Shown: piece by piece, positions 23,037 to 34,500 of the stretch
How the letters are laid out: every line of letters starts with the position of its first letter
Position numbering within the stretch: position 1 is the stretch's first letter
Origin: Pseudozyma flocculosa PF-1
Lineage: Eukaryota; Basidiomycota; Ustilaginomycetes; Ustilaginales; Ustilaginaceae
Length of the DNA: 64,000 nucleotides
Assembly (NCBI RefSeq): GCF_000417875.1
Contig: NW_006920891.1
Span: forward strand, 330,308 to 394,307
Direction of reading: 5' to 3'
Program-made: the position numbers and the translations under genes
Notes under the pieces: model-generated
Seen by the model: the letters and a program-made list of their open reading frames with translations, nothing else
Told to the model about the DNA's origin: nothing
The model's database searches: none

Positions 23037-26000
23037 ATGGAGCACGGACAGCCCGCCTCGCCCGCGCTCTCCGCCACGTCGTCGAGCCGCTCCATCACCA
23101 CGCCCAGAGCCGCCCTGACCCAGCTCCCCTCGCTCTCGACAGAGTCCCTACCCAACCAGCCCACACAACAACACCACCACCACCACCACCACCACCCCAA
23201 CCACCACAGCCACCAGCATGTTGCGAGTGCCGACGATCCGCTCCACTCGCTGACCCCCTCGTCGCTCCTGCTGCCGCCCTATCCAAAGACCGCGCCCACT
23301 TCGCCCAACATGGCAAACATGCAGCGCAACAACACCACCCTCGGCGCAGTCGGACTCGCCAGCCCATCTCGCCTCGCACACATCGCACCCAACATGATGG
23401 CCAGCATGTCGAATCCAGTCACCGACGGCCTCGGCATCTCGTCGTCCTCGGACGCATCTTCCAGCAGCGCGGCGGCAGCGGCAGCAGCATCGGCATCGGG
23501 AGCAGCGCCAGGACAGGCCCAGCCGACGTCCGCCTCGTCCTCATCTGCGCCAGCAGGCGCGGGTGCCCCCAATACGAGCGGCGGCGGCGGCGGCGGCGGG
23601 ACAAAGGAGACCTGGAAGAAGCGCAAACAGGCGCTCCTGGCCGAGGCCCGCAACCACAGCGTCGCCAACCTCCAGCTGCACGGCCTGCGCCCGCCCCCCA
23701 ACCCCTACTACCCGTACTACCAGAACTCGTCCATCCTCGGCGCTGGCGCCTTCGCCGACCCCTACAGCCACGGCCCAGGCTCCTCGTCTTCGGCGCGACA
23801 CGACGCGGCCAGCGCCAACGAGGCCACCCTGGCCTCGCTCAGGACGGCCATCCTTCGCCCAGACGATCCCAAGCTGCGCAACGACATCATACGCATGGTC
23901 GACCAGTGGCTCGCAGACGAGGGCTTCGGTGCCACCCGCCAGGTCCTCATGGACGAGGCGGGGACAAAGCAGCGCGAGAGAGAAGAGGCCGGCCTCGACG
24001 CGCGCAAGCTGCGCGGCTGCCTCCTTGAGGGCGACTGGCCCGAGGTCGACAAGCTGCTTGGCAAGCCGCTCGTCAAGAACCACAAGGCCTTCCTCTACGC
24101 CGTTTACAAGCAGCAGTTCCTCGAGCACATCGAGCACCGCGAGTTCCAAAAGGTGAGCAGCGTCGGCGTCGGCCTCGGCCTCGGATCCGTCCCGATCGGG
24201 TCGTTCGGGACAGGACGGGCGACTGATCCGCAGGTACGTTCTTCTTCCATCGCACGTCCCGCCACCAGGCCTTCACCTTCCTCAACAAGCGCCTCAAGCC
24301 GCTCGAGCACTACCAGCCGCACTCGTCCGAGTTCCGCGACCTATGCTATCTCCTGTCGGCCAAGGCCGTCACCGATGCGCCGTCGTTTGCATCCTGGGAA
24401 GGCATCCAGCCGGCGCGGGAGAAGCTCGTGATGGAGTTCGCTGCCATGCTCGAGCAGGATCGCCTGGATCGGGAGGCAGGGATGCCTGGGTCAGCGGGGC
24501 CGAGCAACGGGGGACCCGGGCTGGGCAGTGGCGGCGGTGGTGGCGGCGGCAACGGCGGTGGCGGGCCAAACGCGTCGAGCACCGACCTTGTCAGCGGCGG
24601 GGCCGATGGCGAGGACGGCACAGGCGTCGACAGCAACGGCGCTGGGTCGTCTCAGGGCGGCGGAGCGGGCAATGCCTCAGGCGGCGGGGGTGCAGCCAAC
24701 GGCGGCTACGTCTACGTGCCACCGCGCCGGTTGATGACGATGCTCCACCAGGCCGTGGCCTACCAGGTCGAGTTTGCGCGCTACCATCCGAAAAAGGCGC
24801 CTGTCGTCTCGAGCCTGCTGCACGACTACACGGGCTTCATTGTGCCCAACTCGGTGCAGCACACGATGCGCGGCCACCGCAAAAACGTCAAGAGCGTGCG
24901 CTTCGTCGGCGAAGAGGGGCGCAAGATTGTCAGCGGCAGCAGCGACAACACGGTGCGGCTGTGGGACTCCAACACGGGCCGCTGCGACGCCGTGCTCGAG
25001 GGCCACCGCAGCAGGGTGTGGGATGTCGACTCGACGCGCGCGGGCGGGCAGGTGGCCTCGGCGTCGGGCGACTCGACCGTCAAGGTGTGGGGCGTCGACG
25101 ACGGGCAGTGCCGCACCACGCTCAAGGCCGGCCTCGGCGATGTCTACTGCTGCCGCTTCCATCCGGACGAGGTGAGTGACGAGGAGCGCGCGAGATGGCC
25201 TGCGGCGACGAGCACGACGCCTGACAATCTTTACCTCTTCCCTCATCGAACATGCCGATCCCGCGTCTCCCCCCTGCCCCGCCCTGCAGCGCCACCTGGT
25301 CTCGGCGGGGTACGACAAGCTGGTGCGCATGTTTGATGTCGAGACGGGCTCGATCATCAAGACCTTCACGGGCCACCAGCTGGGCGTGTCGTCGGCCATC
25401 TTCAACCCGCTCGGCAACCTGATTGTGACGGCGTCCAAGGACACGACGATCCGCTTCTGGGACGTCATCTCGGGCCTGTGCATCCGCACCATCACGGGCC
25501 ACCTGGGCGAGGTGACGTCGGTCGAGATGAACGAGAACGGCTCGCTCCTGCTCAGCTCGTCCAAGGACAACTCGAACCGGCTGTGGGACGTGCGCATGCT
25601 GCGGCCGCTCAAGCGCTTCAAGGGCCACCAGAACACGAGCAAGAACTTTATCAAGTCGTCGTTTGCCCACACGTCGCTGCTCGTCGGCGGCAGCGAGGAT
25701 GGGAGGATCTACATGTGGGACCAGGAGAGCTCCGAGGTGTTGCAGACGCTCGAGGGGCACGGATTCGACCTCGACTACGACTGGAGCCGGGGCGGTGCGA
25801 CGGCGGGCATGGGGCCAGGCGGTGTTGGCGTCGGAGGCGGGTTCATCGCGGGTGGAATGCCCACCTGGCAGCTGCCCAGCGCCGCCGACTCGGAGGGCGG
25901 CACGACCGCCTCGACGGCATCGACGACGGCGGGCAGCGGCGCCACGGCCGGCGTCGCCGGCGGTTCGACGACGACGGCGACGGGGCAGGCGGGCAGGTAC

Positions 26001-26189
26001 GACTACGCCATGGCGAGCACGACGACCAACAACAACGTGGCGTACGGCGCCGTGTGGAACAAGGCGCAGAGCCTGCTCGCCTCGTGCGGCGACGACGGCA
26101 CCGTCAAGACGTGGGTCTGGGACGAAAAGAGGGACCACGACGCCATGGTCGACCTCATGAAGCGGGGCGGAGAGGCTGCGGCCGAGTAG
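23037..26189 (+). CDS. LisH-CTLH-WD40 repeat protein of unassigned subfamily (three exons)
   Basis: Exons are 23037-24152, 24269-25171 and 25290-26189, 972 residues. The order is: low-complexity N-terminus with an eight-His run, Ala and Ser tracts and a seven-Gly run (1-200); LisH-like helix pair LRNDIIRMVDQWLADEGFGA from residue 280; CTLH-like segment ending FQK-AFTFLNKRLKPLEHYQ across the first intron; a Gly/Asn-rich linker; PPRRLMTMLHQAV, close to the Smu1/WDR26 linker; then about seven WD repeats from residue 570 (for example GHRKNVKSV...SGSSDNTVRLWD). A Gly/Thr-rich insertion interrupts the last blades. LisH-CTLH-WD40 proteins include Smu1, WDR26/Gid7 and Topless-like corepressors; I cannot assign this one. 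A role as a scaffold in a ubiquitin-ligase, splicing or chromatin complex is inference. Confidence 0.9.
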
Positions 26190-26553
26190 ACTGTCGGCGA
26201 GGGGGTCCGGCGTGTCCGACGCCGACCTTGCCGCTTAGACGAGCCGTGCGCTTGCTATGGAAAACGATTTGCATACCCGCCACCACCACCGTCGTCGCCG
26301 AGGCGCGCCTGTCCCCGGACGCACATGGGGGCCGCGCAGTACACCTGTGAACTCGTCGCTGCCAGCGTCGTCGGCACATCCGAACTCCAACAGCTTGCCT
26401 CAGCAGTCGCAGTCGCGATCGCGATCGCAGAGATGGCAGAGGTCCGACACATATCGACCTGAAGCCAGCGGCACGGCGAGAGATAAGGGGGTATCGCAGT
26501 ATGATTGAGGTCGAGGCAGGAGGATGGGCGACACGGCCCGCCCTCCTCCTCTT
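26190..26553. other. Convergent intergenic region (WD40 gene and NCS6 3' ends)
   Basis: No gene is recognisable; short ORFs only. It should contain both 3' UTRs. Confidence 0.5.
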
Positions 26554-28083
26554 TCAGCTAGTCACAGCCGCCGACGCAGCGGCCGTGTACCCGTTTCTCG
26601 TGCCGGACACCTCGTCGCTCCTCTCGACGCCCGTCCACTGGGGTATCCTCCTCTCGTCGTCCCCGTCGGCCGCGACCTGCTCGGTTCCCGCGTTCCGCGC
26701 CCGGATCTCCTTGACCTTTCGGCTCTTTTCGCTGCCGATGCCCAGGCTGGGCGTGCCCCGCTCGAGACCCTCGAGGAGGACGCAGGCCTTGCAGATGCGG
26801 TTGCTCGAGATGTAGCCGCAGCGCTGGCAGTTCTGCAGCTCGATGCCCTTGGCGCGCTTGACCTCGGACGACACGACCAGGTTCTCGCCCGACTGGATAA
26901 TGTCGACGATCGAAGAGGGCCGGATCGACTCGAGGTCCTTGAGGAACGTCCTTGCGTAGCCGCGGTAGGCGTTGGGCGAGTAGATGCACTCGGTCGAAAA
27001 GTAGTCGAGCTTCTTGAAGTAGGCGTACCTGCGAGCCGAGCGGTGGAAAGGGAGCGACCAAGGGATCGAGGAGAGATGAGGTGAGTGCGTCAGCGGATCG
27101 CTGCTCTCGGCAAGGCAGAGGTGGACGTGGAAAGAAGCACTCACATGACGATCTCCTTCTCGTAGGCGTACTTGAACGGCTTGCTGCGCCGGATACCGCT
27201 TCCGCCGCCACCGCTCCGCCCGCCTCCGCCGCATCCGCCCGCGTGGCCGGACTCTTCGCCGCCGTCGGGTCCCTTTGTGACAATCTCGGTGCAGCGCTCG
27301 AGCCGCGAGATGTCTCCTCGCAGCACTGTCGGGCGGCGGGAACGAGAGACGTGCGCGCGTCGGGCGTGTCGTGTAAGCCGAAGGTATCGTCGCCATCGAT
27401 GACCCACGGTAAGGTCAGGTTCGGCCGAGGGTCGAGGGCCGGAGGTGCTCACCGTTCATGAGGACCGTCTCTGCAATGTCGTCGGCGTTGTGGCCTGTCA
27501 CGATGTGGTCGACGCCGAGCGACGCTGCACCCCTGTCAAGCGCCTGCCGCCGGAACACGCCGCAGAATGTGCCTGCAAAAGCGAAGTACGGTACAGATCA
27601 GCTCCGAGGCCACCTGAGCGCAGCAGTGAGTACCGCGCCGGGTCAGGCCGATGTGCGCTCACAGTTGTTCTTCCTCCCGACGCTCTTGACGATGTCGTCC
27701 ATGGTCCATCCGTAGAGTTCGCCGTATCCGAGCACCTTGAGCGGAAGCTGGTACTGCTGCTGGTTGCGCTTGACGGTCTCGAGGCTGTCGTCGCGGTAGC
27801 CGGTGATGCCCTCGTCGATCGAGAGGAGAAAGAGCTCGAGGCCGTAGTCGTAGCGCTCGTTGAGCGTCTTCATGACGTGGGCCAGCACCGTCGAGTCCTT
27901 GCCGCCCGATGCGCCGATGGCGACGCGGTCGCCGCGCCGAAAGAGGTTGGACGAGGTGATGGTGTGGTGCACCTCGGTCTCGAAGACGTGGAAGAAGCAC
28001 GAGCGGCAGATGGACTGGCCCGTCTTTGGGCGCTTGAGCACCGCGCGCTCCTTCTGGCAGATGAGGCACAGCTTGGGCGCCAT
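26554..28083 (-). CDS. NCS6: Cytosolic tRNA 2-thiolation protein Ncs6/Ctu1 (four exons)
   Basis: Ncs6 with Ncs2 adenylates and thiolates the wobble uridine (U34) of Lys, Glu and Gln tRNAs, using sulfur from Urm1. Exons are 27663-28083, 27453-27572, 27145-27325 and 26554-27028, 398 residues. An N-terminal zinc site (CLIC at 6-9 and CRSC at 26-29) precedes the PP-loop SGGKDS at 59-64. The first junction makes [16 protein letters not shown] with the catalytic-type Cys pair at about 141/144. Next is [14 protein letters not shown], then [11 protein letters not shown], and after a Gly-rich insert [27 protein letters not shown]. The C-terminus has a second zinc motif, CQRCG...CKAC. The Gly/Ser-rich insert lies at a point where the human protein is also variable. 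It is divergent from BCS1. Confidence 0.95.
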
Positions 28084-28422
28084 CGTGTGCGGGCGACCGT
28101 CGTGGTGGTGATGGCGGTGGCGGCGTGGGCAGAGGTTGTGGTGGCGGTAAGACCGGTGGCAAAGGTTGGGCTCGGTGGCGGTGGGAGAGCGAGGAGCACC
28201 TCGAGCAAAGGGGTCCACACGGCCCCCCCCCCCAAGGAAAAAAAGTCGCCGAGCTGAGAGCCGAAATCCGGAAGCTTTCGTCTTTGGGCTGGCCCGCCTC
28301 GACCCCGCGAGCTCTACCACCACCATCATCATCATCACATCACCACCTCCTCTTCCTTCTCGTCCCCTCCCCATACGGATACTGGATCGATCACGAGCTT
28401 CGGCGCTCGATAGATAGACGCC
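28084..28422. promoter_or_regulatory. Divergent promoter region of NCS6 and BCS1
   Basis: The 339-bp gap has GGT/GGC tracts just upstream of NCS6 (about 28099-28148, ACC on its coding strand), a ten-C run at about 28223-28232, and ACC/ATC repeats at 28316-28347 in the BCS1 sense. Confidence 0.6.
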
Positions 28423-30576
28423 ATGGCATCCATACTCTCGCCGCGCTCCGTGCTCGCAAAGGACCGGCATCAGCACCAACACACCGCCTCGTCGTCCTCG
28501 ACCGCCGATCCTTCGTCGTCATCCACCTCAGGCGAGGGATCCATCGGTGCCCACAATACCAGCGGCGATGCAGGGATACAGCAGGAAGGCGTCGCCCTGG
28601 GTGTGGACACCGCAGCCACCTCGTCGTCCCCCTCGCAGTCGATGCTCTCGTCGCTCATGGCCGACAATCCCATCTTCTCGGGCGGCCTGGGCCTCATGGT
28701 CTTTGGCGGCACGCTCGCGATCCTCCGTCGCGGCGTCAAGGTGGCCGCCTCGACTGCACAGCGCAGGCTGCTCATCTCGCTCGAGATCCCATCAAAGGAC
28801 CGCGCCCACCCCTGGTTCCTCCACTGGATGGGCGCGCAGGCGCAGGCCCAGAACATGCGTCAACGCGGCCTCCTCCCCGGCCATCGAAAGGAAGGCTGGA
28901 GAGAGTTCCTCGGCGTCCTCAAGGAGAGCAACGCTACCTCCTCCAGGAACGCCAAGGGCAAGGCGCCGGACCGCTCCGGAAAGGGGCCGCGCGACCCTCT
29001 GCAGCTCTCAACCGGCGGCTCGAGCGTCTCGCCGGTCCGCATCTACAGCCACGACCTCTCGGTCGAGACGAGCTACAAGCCGCACTCGTCGGCCAACGCC
29101 CAGAATGCGGGGCACGCCGAGCGCGGACAGGCCAGCTTCTCGCTGGTGCCAGGGCCCGGCACGCACTGGCTGCGCTACCGCGGCACCTGGATGCGGCTGC
29201 AGCGCGAGCGCGACGGCAAGATGGTCGACCTGTCGACGGGCGCGCCCTGGGAGACGGTGACGCTCACCACCCTCTTCACCCAGTCCCACCTGTTTGCCCA
29301 GCTGCTCGACGAGGCGCGCCAGCTCGCGCTCGCCTCGACCGAGGGCAAGACGGTCATCTATACCAGCTGGGGCCCCGAGTGGCGCCCTTTTGGCCAGCCC
29401 CGCCGCACCCGCGAGCTGGGCAGCGTGGTGCTGGGCAGGGGCAAGAAGGAGGCCATCGTCGGCGACGTGCGGCGCTTCCTCGAGCGCGGCAAGTGGTACG
29501 CCGAGCGCGGCATCCCCTACCGCCGCGGCTACCTGCTGCACGGCGCGCCCGGCTCGGGCAAGTCGTCGTTCATCACGGCGCTGGCGGGCCACCTCGACTT
29601 CAACATCTGCCTGCTCAACCTGTCTGAGCGCGGCCTGACCGACGACAAGCTCAATCACCTCCTCTCCAACGCGCCGGAGCGGTCCATCCTGCTGCTCGAG
29701 GACGTCGACGCCGCGTTCCTCGGGCGCCAGCAGACGGCCGAGGACGGCTACCAGGCCTCGGTGACGTTTTCTGGCCTGCTCAACGCGCTCGATGGCGTGG
29801 CGAGCGGCGAGTCGCGCATCATCTTTATGACGACCAACCACGTCGAGAAGCTCGACCCGGCCCTCATCCGACCGGGCCGCGTCGACATGATTGCCGAGCT
29901 CGGCGATGCGGAGCGCGGCCAGGTTGAGGAGCTGATGCGGCGCTTCTACCGCAACACGATGCGCGATCAGATCCTCCGCGACAGGCGCGTCGGCGAAGCA
30001 GGGGGCGGCGGCAGCGGTAGCGGCAGCGATGCTGCGACTGGCGCCGTGCCCAGCGCCGGGAGCGACAGCGAGGCGGCATCGGATGGCGGCATCGTCATGG
30101 TCGGGCACAGGCAGGGCGCCAGCGATGCGGTCGAGACCGACGGCGGCAGCGAGGGGGCGACGACGGCGGTACCGGCGAGCCTGGTCGAAGAGGCGACGCG
30201 GCAGGCCGACGAGGAGATTGACGCGCTCGCCGACGAGTTTGGCCGGCTGGTCGAGATCGAAGCCGCGGACCGCAGGAGGGCGCTCGGCCTCGACCCGAGC
30301 GGCAGGGCGCGCGTCTCATCGTCGCCGCCCAGCTCCGCATCGTCCGACGCAGTCAAAGACACGGCGGATACGGCGTCGCGAGCGGCTGCGGCTGCGGCTG
30401 CGGCTGCGGCGCGCACGGTGCGCCCTCTGCCCGCGGCGTCGGGCGGCGTCAGCATGGCGGAGCTGCAGGGCCTCTTTATCCGCTTCCCCGACGACCCAAG
30501 GGGCGCCGTCGAGGCGTTCAAGCTCGAGAACCAGGCGCGCAGGCAGCAGCAGGAGGAACTGGCGGCGGCGGCGTAG
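28423..30576 (+). CDS. BCS1: Mitochondrial AAA+ protein Bcs1 with long C-terminal extension
   Basis: Bcs1 is an inner-membrane AAA+ translocase that moves the folded Rieske Fe-S protein across the membrane during complex III assembly. The gene is a single exon of 717 residues, against about 420-480 usually. A Ser/His-rich N-terminus precedes a membrane helix ([20 protein letters not shown], about residues 80-100), then the Bcs1-specific domain. The AAA module has Walker A GAPGSGKS at 374-381, [10 protein letters not shown] as Walker [21 protein letters not shown] for the sensor and arginine finger. After the AAA core comes about 150 residues of Gly/Ser/Asp-rich and Ala-rich low-complexity sequence, before the final helices [20 protein letters not shown] that close the normal Bcs1 fold. 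No intron signature breaks the frame. Confidence 0.95.
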   Translation: MASILSPRSVLAKDRHQHQHTASSSSTADPSSSSTSGEGSIGAHNTSGDAGIQQEGVALGVDTAATSSSPSQSMLSSLMADNPIFSGGLGLMVFGGTLAILRRGVKVAASTAQRRLLISLEIPSKDRAHPWFLHWMGAQAQAQNMRQRGLLPGHRKEGWREFLGVLKESNATSSRNAKGKAPDRSGKGPRDPLQLSTGGSSVSPVRIYSHDLSVETSYKPHSSANAQNAGHAERGQASFSLVPGPGTHWLRYRGTWMRLQRERDGKMVDLSTGAPWETVTLTTLFTQSHLFAQLLDEARQLALASTEGKTVIYTSWGPEWRPFGQPRRTRELGSVVLGRGKKEAIVGDVRRFLERGKWYAERGIPYRRGYLLHGAPGSGKSSFITALAGHLDFNICLLNLSERGLTDDKLNHLLSNAPERSILLLEDVDAAFLGRQQTAEDGYQASVTFSGLLNALDGVASGESRIIFMTTNHVEKLDPALIRPGRVDMIAELGDAERGQVEELMRRFYRNTMRDQILRDRRVGEAGGGGSGSGSDAATGAVPSAGSDSEAASDGGIVMVGHRQGASDAVETDGGSEGATTAVPASLVEEATRQADEEIDALADEFGRLVEIEAADRRRALGLDPSGRARVSSSPPSSASSDAVKDTADTASRAAAAAAAAAARTVRPLPAASGGVSMAELQGLFIRFPDDPRGAVEAFKLENQARRQQQEELAAAA

Positions 30577-30772
30577 CTGGGCGGTTCGGACGGAAGGCTG
30601 GCCGGCCCTCAGTCGTGACGGGACAGGCGCGGGCGTGGATCGGCGGGCCCCGGGTGTGCCAATCGGGTAGGGCGGTCGATCTCGCCTGGCCAGGCCTGGC
30701 CTGATCGGACAGACGGGTTGGGCGGCCAGCCAGCCAGCCAGCCGAAGCGGTGGGCAGGCTAGGGTCGGGCAG

Positions 30773-30818
30773 GCCAGGCGGCCAGGCGGCCAGGCGGCCA
30801 GGCGGCCAGGCGGCCAGC
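30773..30818. repeat. Tandem repeat of the 8-mer GCCAGGCG, almost six copies
   Basis: Five perfect GCCAGGCG units and one partial unit lie head to tail in the BCS1-MOT1 gap. Confidence 0.93.
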
Positions 30819-31348
30819 TGCGTGATGCGCAAACGCAAGCAGTCGGCCTGGCAGGCAGGCTGGCAGACCAGCCCAGCCCAGCCCCTCGAGCGTCTGTCTG
30901 GCTGGACCCCGGAATTTTTTCTTCCACTTTCCTGCGCATTTCCTGCGCAGGCCCGCCCGCTGCCGCTGCCGCTGCCGCGCGCTTTGCTTTGCTTGTTGTG
31001 CTGGCCAGCAGGCAGGCAGGCAAGGCCTGGGCTCGAGCGGCTTTCCGCGCCGAGGCTGAAAAATAGAAAAGCAACGCACCCGGCCGCACGCGCGAGCGGC
31101 CATCTCCCCAATCTCGCCCGTCTGTTCCCAAGCCTCCCGTCCCTCGCCCTCGCCCTCGCCCTCGCCCTCGGCCTTGGTTTGCAACCGGCTGCTGCTCGAT
31201 CCCCGACTCCCGAGGCCGGCCCCCAGTCAGCCAAAGCTGCACGAAGAACCGGGCGGGCCTCCACACTCTCTCGCTCTCTCTCCAGTAGGCACCTGCCCCG
31301 TTCCGCTCATCGTTCTTCGTTCCTCGCCGGTGCCCTCTGGCCCACTCA

Positions 31349-31380
<32 letters not shown>
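31349..31380. repeat. (CGT)10 trinucleotide repeat upstream of MOT1
   Basis: About ten TCG/CGT units lie 153-184 nt upstream of the MOT1 start. Confidence 0.92.
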
Positions 31381-31381
<1 letters not shown>

Positions 31382-31532
31382 TCTCTCGCCGCAGTATCGC
31401 TTCTTTGCTCGTCGACGCGACTCGCGACAGCCTCGACCGGCACCGCAGCCACCTCCTCGGCCGCGGCGCATTCATTGACCTTGACCGGCCAAGGAGCACT
31501 CCTGCGTGCACCTTATATCTACCACTGTCGCC

Positions 31533-34500
31533 ATGGCCGCCACCCGTGAGTAGCCTCTCCAGACGTGCGACGATCCCACACGCTCGGCTCGCACTTTGCC
31601 CCTTCTGACTCTGCAACGTTTGCCTGTCCGCTCGTCCTCGACCTCGACCCTTCGATCGGTTCTAGGACTCGACCGGCTCGTCTCCCTCCTCGACTCGGGT
31701 TCCACGCCGGCCATCCGAGCGACGGCCGCCAAGCAGCTCGGTCAGATCGCCGCCGTCCGCATCCGCGGGCAGAGCACAGCGCAGCAGGCCGCCAGCGTAC
31801 ACTTCAAGTCGTCTTCGGCGGCTGCCGGCGAGCCCCCCTCGGCCGCCTCGGCAGCTGCCCAGAGGCATCGCGGCGATGGCGGCTTGGCCTCGGGCACCTC
31901 GACCCCGGCCTACGACGCCGAGGCCGACGGCGCCAAGCGCGAGGATCTCGCCGGCGCCGGCGCCGCCAACACAAAGTACGGCACCAGCGATCAGCGCAGC
32001 AGGCAGCAAAGGTTCGAGGAGCCCTCGAGCGCCGACGACGCCGGCCTCTACCGCGGCACCGAGGGCGACTGGGACGAAATCATTTCGTACCTCGCCCGCG
32101 TCATCCCCTTCCTGAGGTCCAAGAGCTGGGACACGCGCGTCGCCGCCTCGCTCGCCGTCGAGAGCATATGCCACGCCGCCGGCATCTGGGACCCCGACAT
32201 CGAGGCCACCAAGCCAGGGCAGAGCTCAAAGACGCTCCTCGACGCCGCGGCGGCCGGGGACGATGCCGCGCATGCCCATGCATCTTCCTCGGATGCTTCT
32301 GCAGGCGGCGGCGACGGCGACGGCCTGCTGACCTTCGACACCTTTTCGCTGCCCAAGGTGCTCGCCATCGGCACCAAGCTACTGTCCTCGGCCGGCAAGG
32401 AGTACGACATCGCCAACCTCGGCGACCCGAGCCGGCTGGCGCAGGCCAAAAAGGACGTGGTCAGCAAGCTCGGACTCGGTTTCGGCATGGACATGGACCT
32501 CGGCCTCGACGTCGAAGCCGAGCTGCAGACGGGCGAGGCGGCCAACCCCGCCAATGGCCACGGCACCGGCAACGGCGCCTCGTCCGCAACGCCGACCGTC
32601 GACTGGCGGACGGCGGCCACGTCCGGCAAGCCTACCGGCCTCCCACCCCCGAAATTCGCCCAGGGCGGGTCCACTAGCCTGCCGCCGCCCAAGTTTGCCG
32701 GATCCACGGCCGCCACCGCCGCCAATGCCTCGTCGTCGGCCCCCTCGCCGAGCCCGGCACCCTCGGAGACGCCGACCGAAGAGATTGACATGAGCAAGCT
32801 GAGCGCACGAGAGCGCAACCAGCTCAAGCGCAAGCGGAAGCTCGAAGGCAAGTCGGGCGGCGCCCCGAGCGCCGCGCCCGATGTCAAGACGAGGATCGTC
32901 GAGGCCAGCGAGTCGCCCGCCCCTGCCGCGTCGAGTACCGGCGTGCGGGTCAAGACGCCCTCGGGCTTCCCGCAGACGCCCGCAACGCCCGCAAACGGAC
33001 GCGGAGCCGGCGCGACCGACTACATCAACGCTCAGCCACCTCCGACGCCGCGCAGCCCGGCCGGAGGGCCCGGCTCGCATCCGGCCGTTACCAACTCGCT
33101 GGCCACCCCGACCCCTGTCAACGAAGCGGCCGTCTCGCCCGGCCCGGCGATGTCTGGCGGAGCCGGCGGCGGCTCAGCCTCGACCTCGTCCTTCAACAGC
33201 GGTGCCGCCAGCGCCTTTCAAGCGCGGCCAGGCGAGTGGCCCTTCCGCGTCGTGGTTGATACGCTGAGCGTTGACCTCTTCAGCCCGATGTGGGAGACGC
33301 GGCACGGCGCGGCGCTCGGCCTGCGCGAGCTGCTCAAGTGCCAGGGCTCCGGCGGCGGCAAGGTGCAGCTGGCCTCGGTCGAGGACAACGCGCGCAGCCA
33401 CAAGGCGTGGTGCGACGACCTCGCCGTCAAGCTGCTGTGCGTGTTCGCCCTCGACCGCCTGGGCGACTTTGTCTTTGACCAGGTGGTGGCGCCCGTGCGC
33501 GAGACCGTCAGCCAGACGCTGGCGTGCCTCATGCCGCACATGCCCATCGTCTCGGTGGTGTCGGTGCACAACGTGCTGCTCCAGATGATCCGCCAGGACC
33601 ACGTCGTCGCCGCCGCTGCGACGGCCGGAGAGGGCGACGCGGGCCCCGGTGGCGGTGGCGGGTCGGGCTTCGCGGCCAAGCGCGGCAGCAAGGGCTACGT
33701 GTGGGAGGTCAGGCACGCTGGTCTGCTCGGATTAAAGTACGAGGTCGTCGTCAAGAAGGACCTCCTCTTTGGGAGCCGCGAGGCCCGTTTCGATGGCATG
33801 GTCAAGAAGGAGGACGACGACGAGAACGAGGATGTCAAGGCAGGCATGGGGTCCGACGCGGCCGCCGCGGCGCCGCCGACCCCCGTCAACATCCTCGACG
33901 ACGTGCTCGATGTGGCCATCCTCGGCCTCAAGGACGAGGACGACGACGTCCGTGCCGTGGCGGCCGCCACGCTGCTGCCCATCGTCGACGTCGTCGTCTC
34001 GCAGTCGCCCGGCCACGTCATCCGGCTGCTGGACCAGGTGTGGGACTGCCTCGGCGACCTCAAGGACGACCTCTCGAGCAGCATCGGCGGCGTCATGGAT
34101 CTGCTGGCCAAGCTCGTCGAGCACCCGGCCGTCATCGAGCCGCTCAAGGCCGAGGACGGCGATCGCTCGCTCTCGGACCTCATCCCGCGCCTCTTTCCCT
34201 TCTTCCGCCACACCATCACCAGCGTGCGGCTGTCGGTGCTCAACGCGCTCAAGGTGTTCCTCACGGTGCCCTCGCTGCCCAAGGAGTGGATCGACGAGCG
34301 CGTGCTCCGGCTGCTGCTCCAGAACCTCGTAGTCGAGGAGCGCCTGCCCATCCGCCGCGCCAGCGCCGAGGCGTGGTCCCACGCGCTCGCCCACGTCTCG
34401 GCGGATGCGGCGCGGCTCAGCGCGCTGCTCGGCCCCTACATCCCCAACTTTTTCCGCATCATCATGACACCGCTCGGCTCGCCGATCGACTTTTCGCTCT

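Larger units (their letters stand above)
30577..31532. other. Intergenic region upstream of MOT1, repeat-rich
   Basis: No gene is seen in 956 bp. It contains CCTGGCC words at 30687-30702, a (CAGC)n run at 30726-30743, an 8-bp tandem repeat at 30773-30818, (CTCGCC)-type repeats at about 31143-31170 and a CGT trinucleotide run at 31349-31380. Confidence 0.65.

Noticed and set aside
22829..24028. 399-codon plus-strand frame across the start of the WD40 gene
   Set aside because: Arg/Pro/His-rich shadow; the LisH and CTLH segments are in the other frame.
31512..31520. TTATAT as a TATA box for MOT1
   Set aside because: It lies about 13-20 nt before the ATG, too close to give a usable leader.
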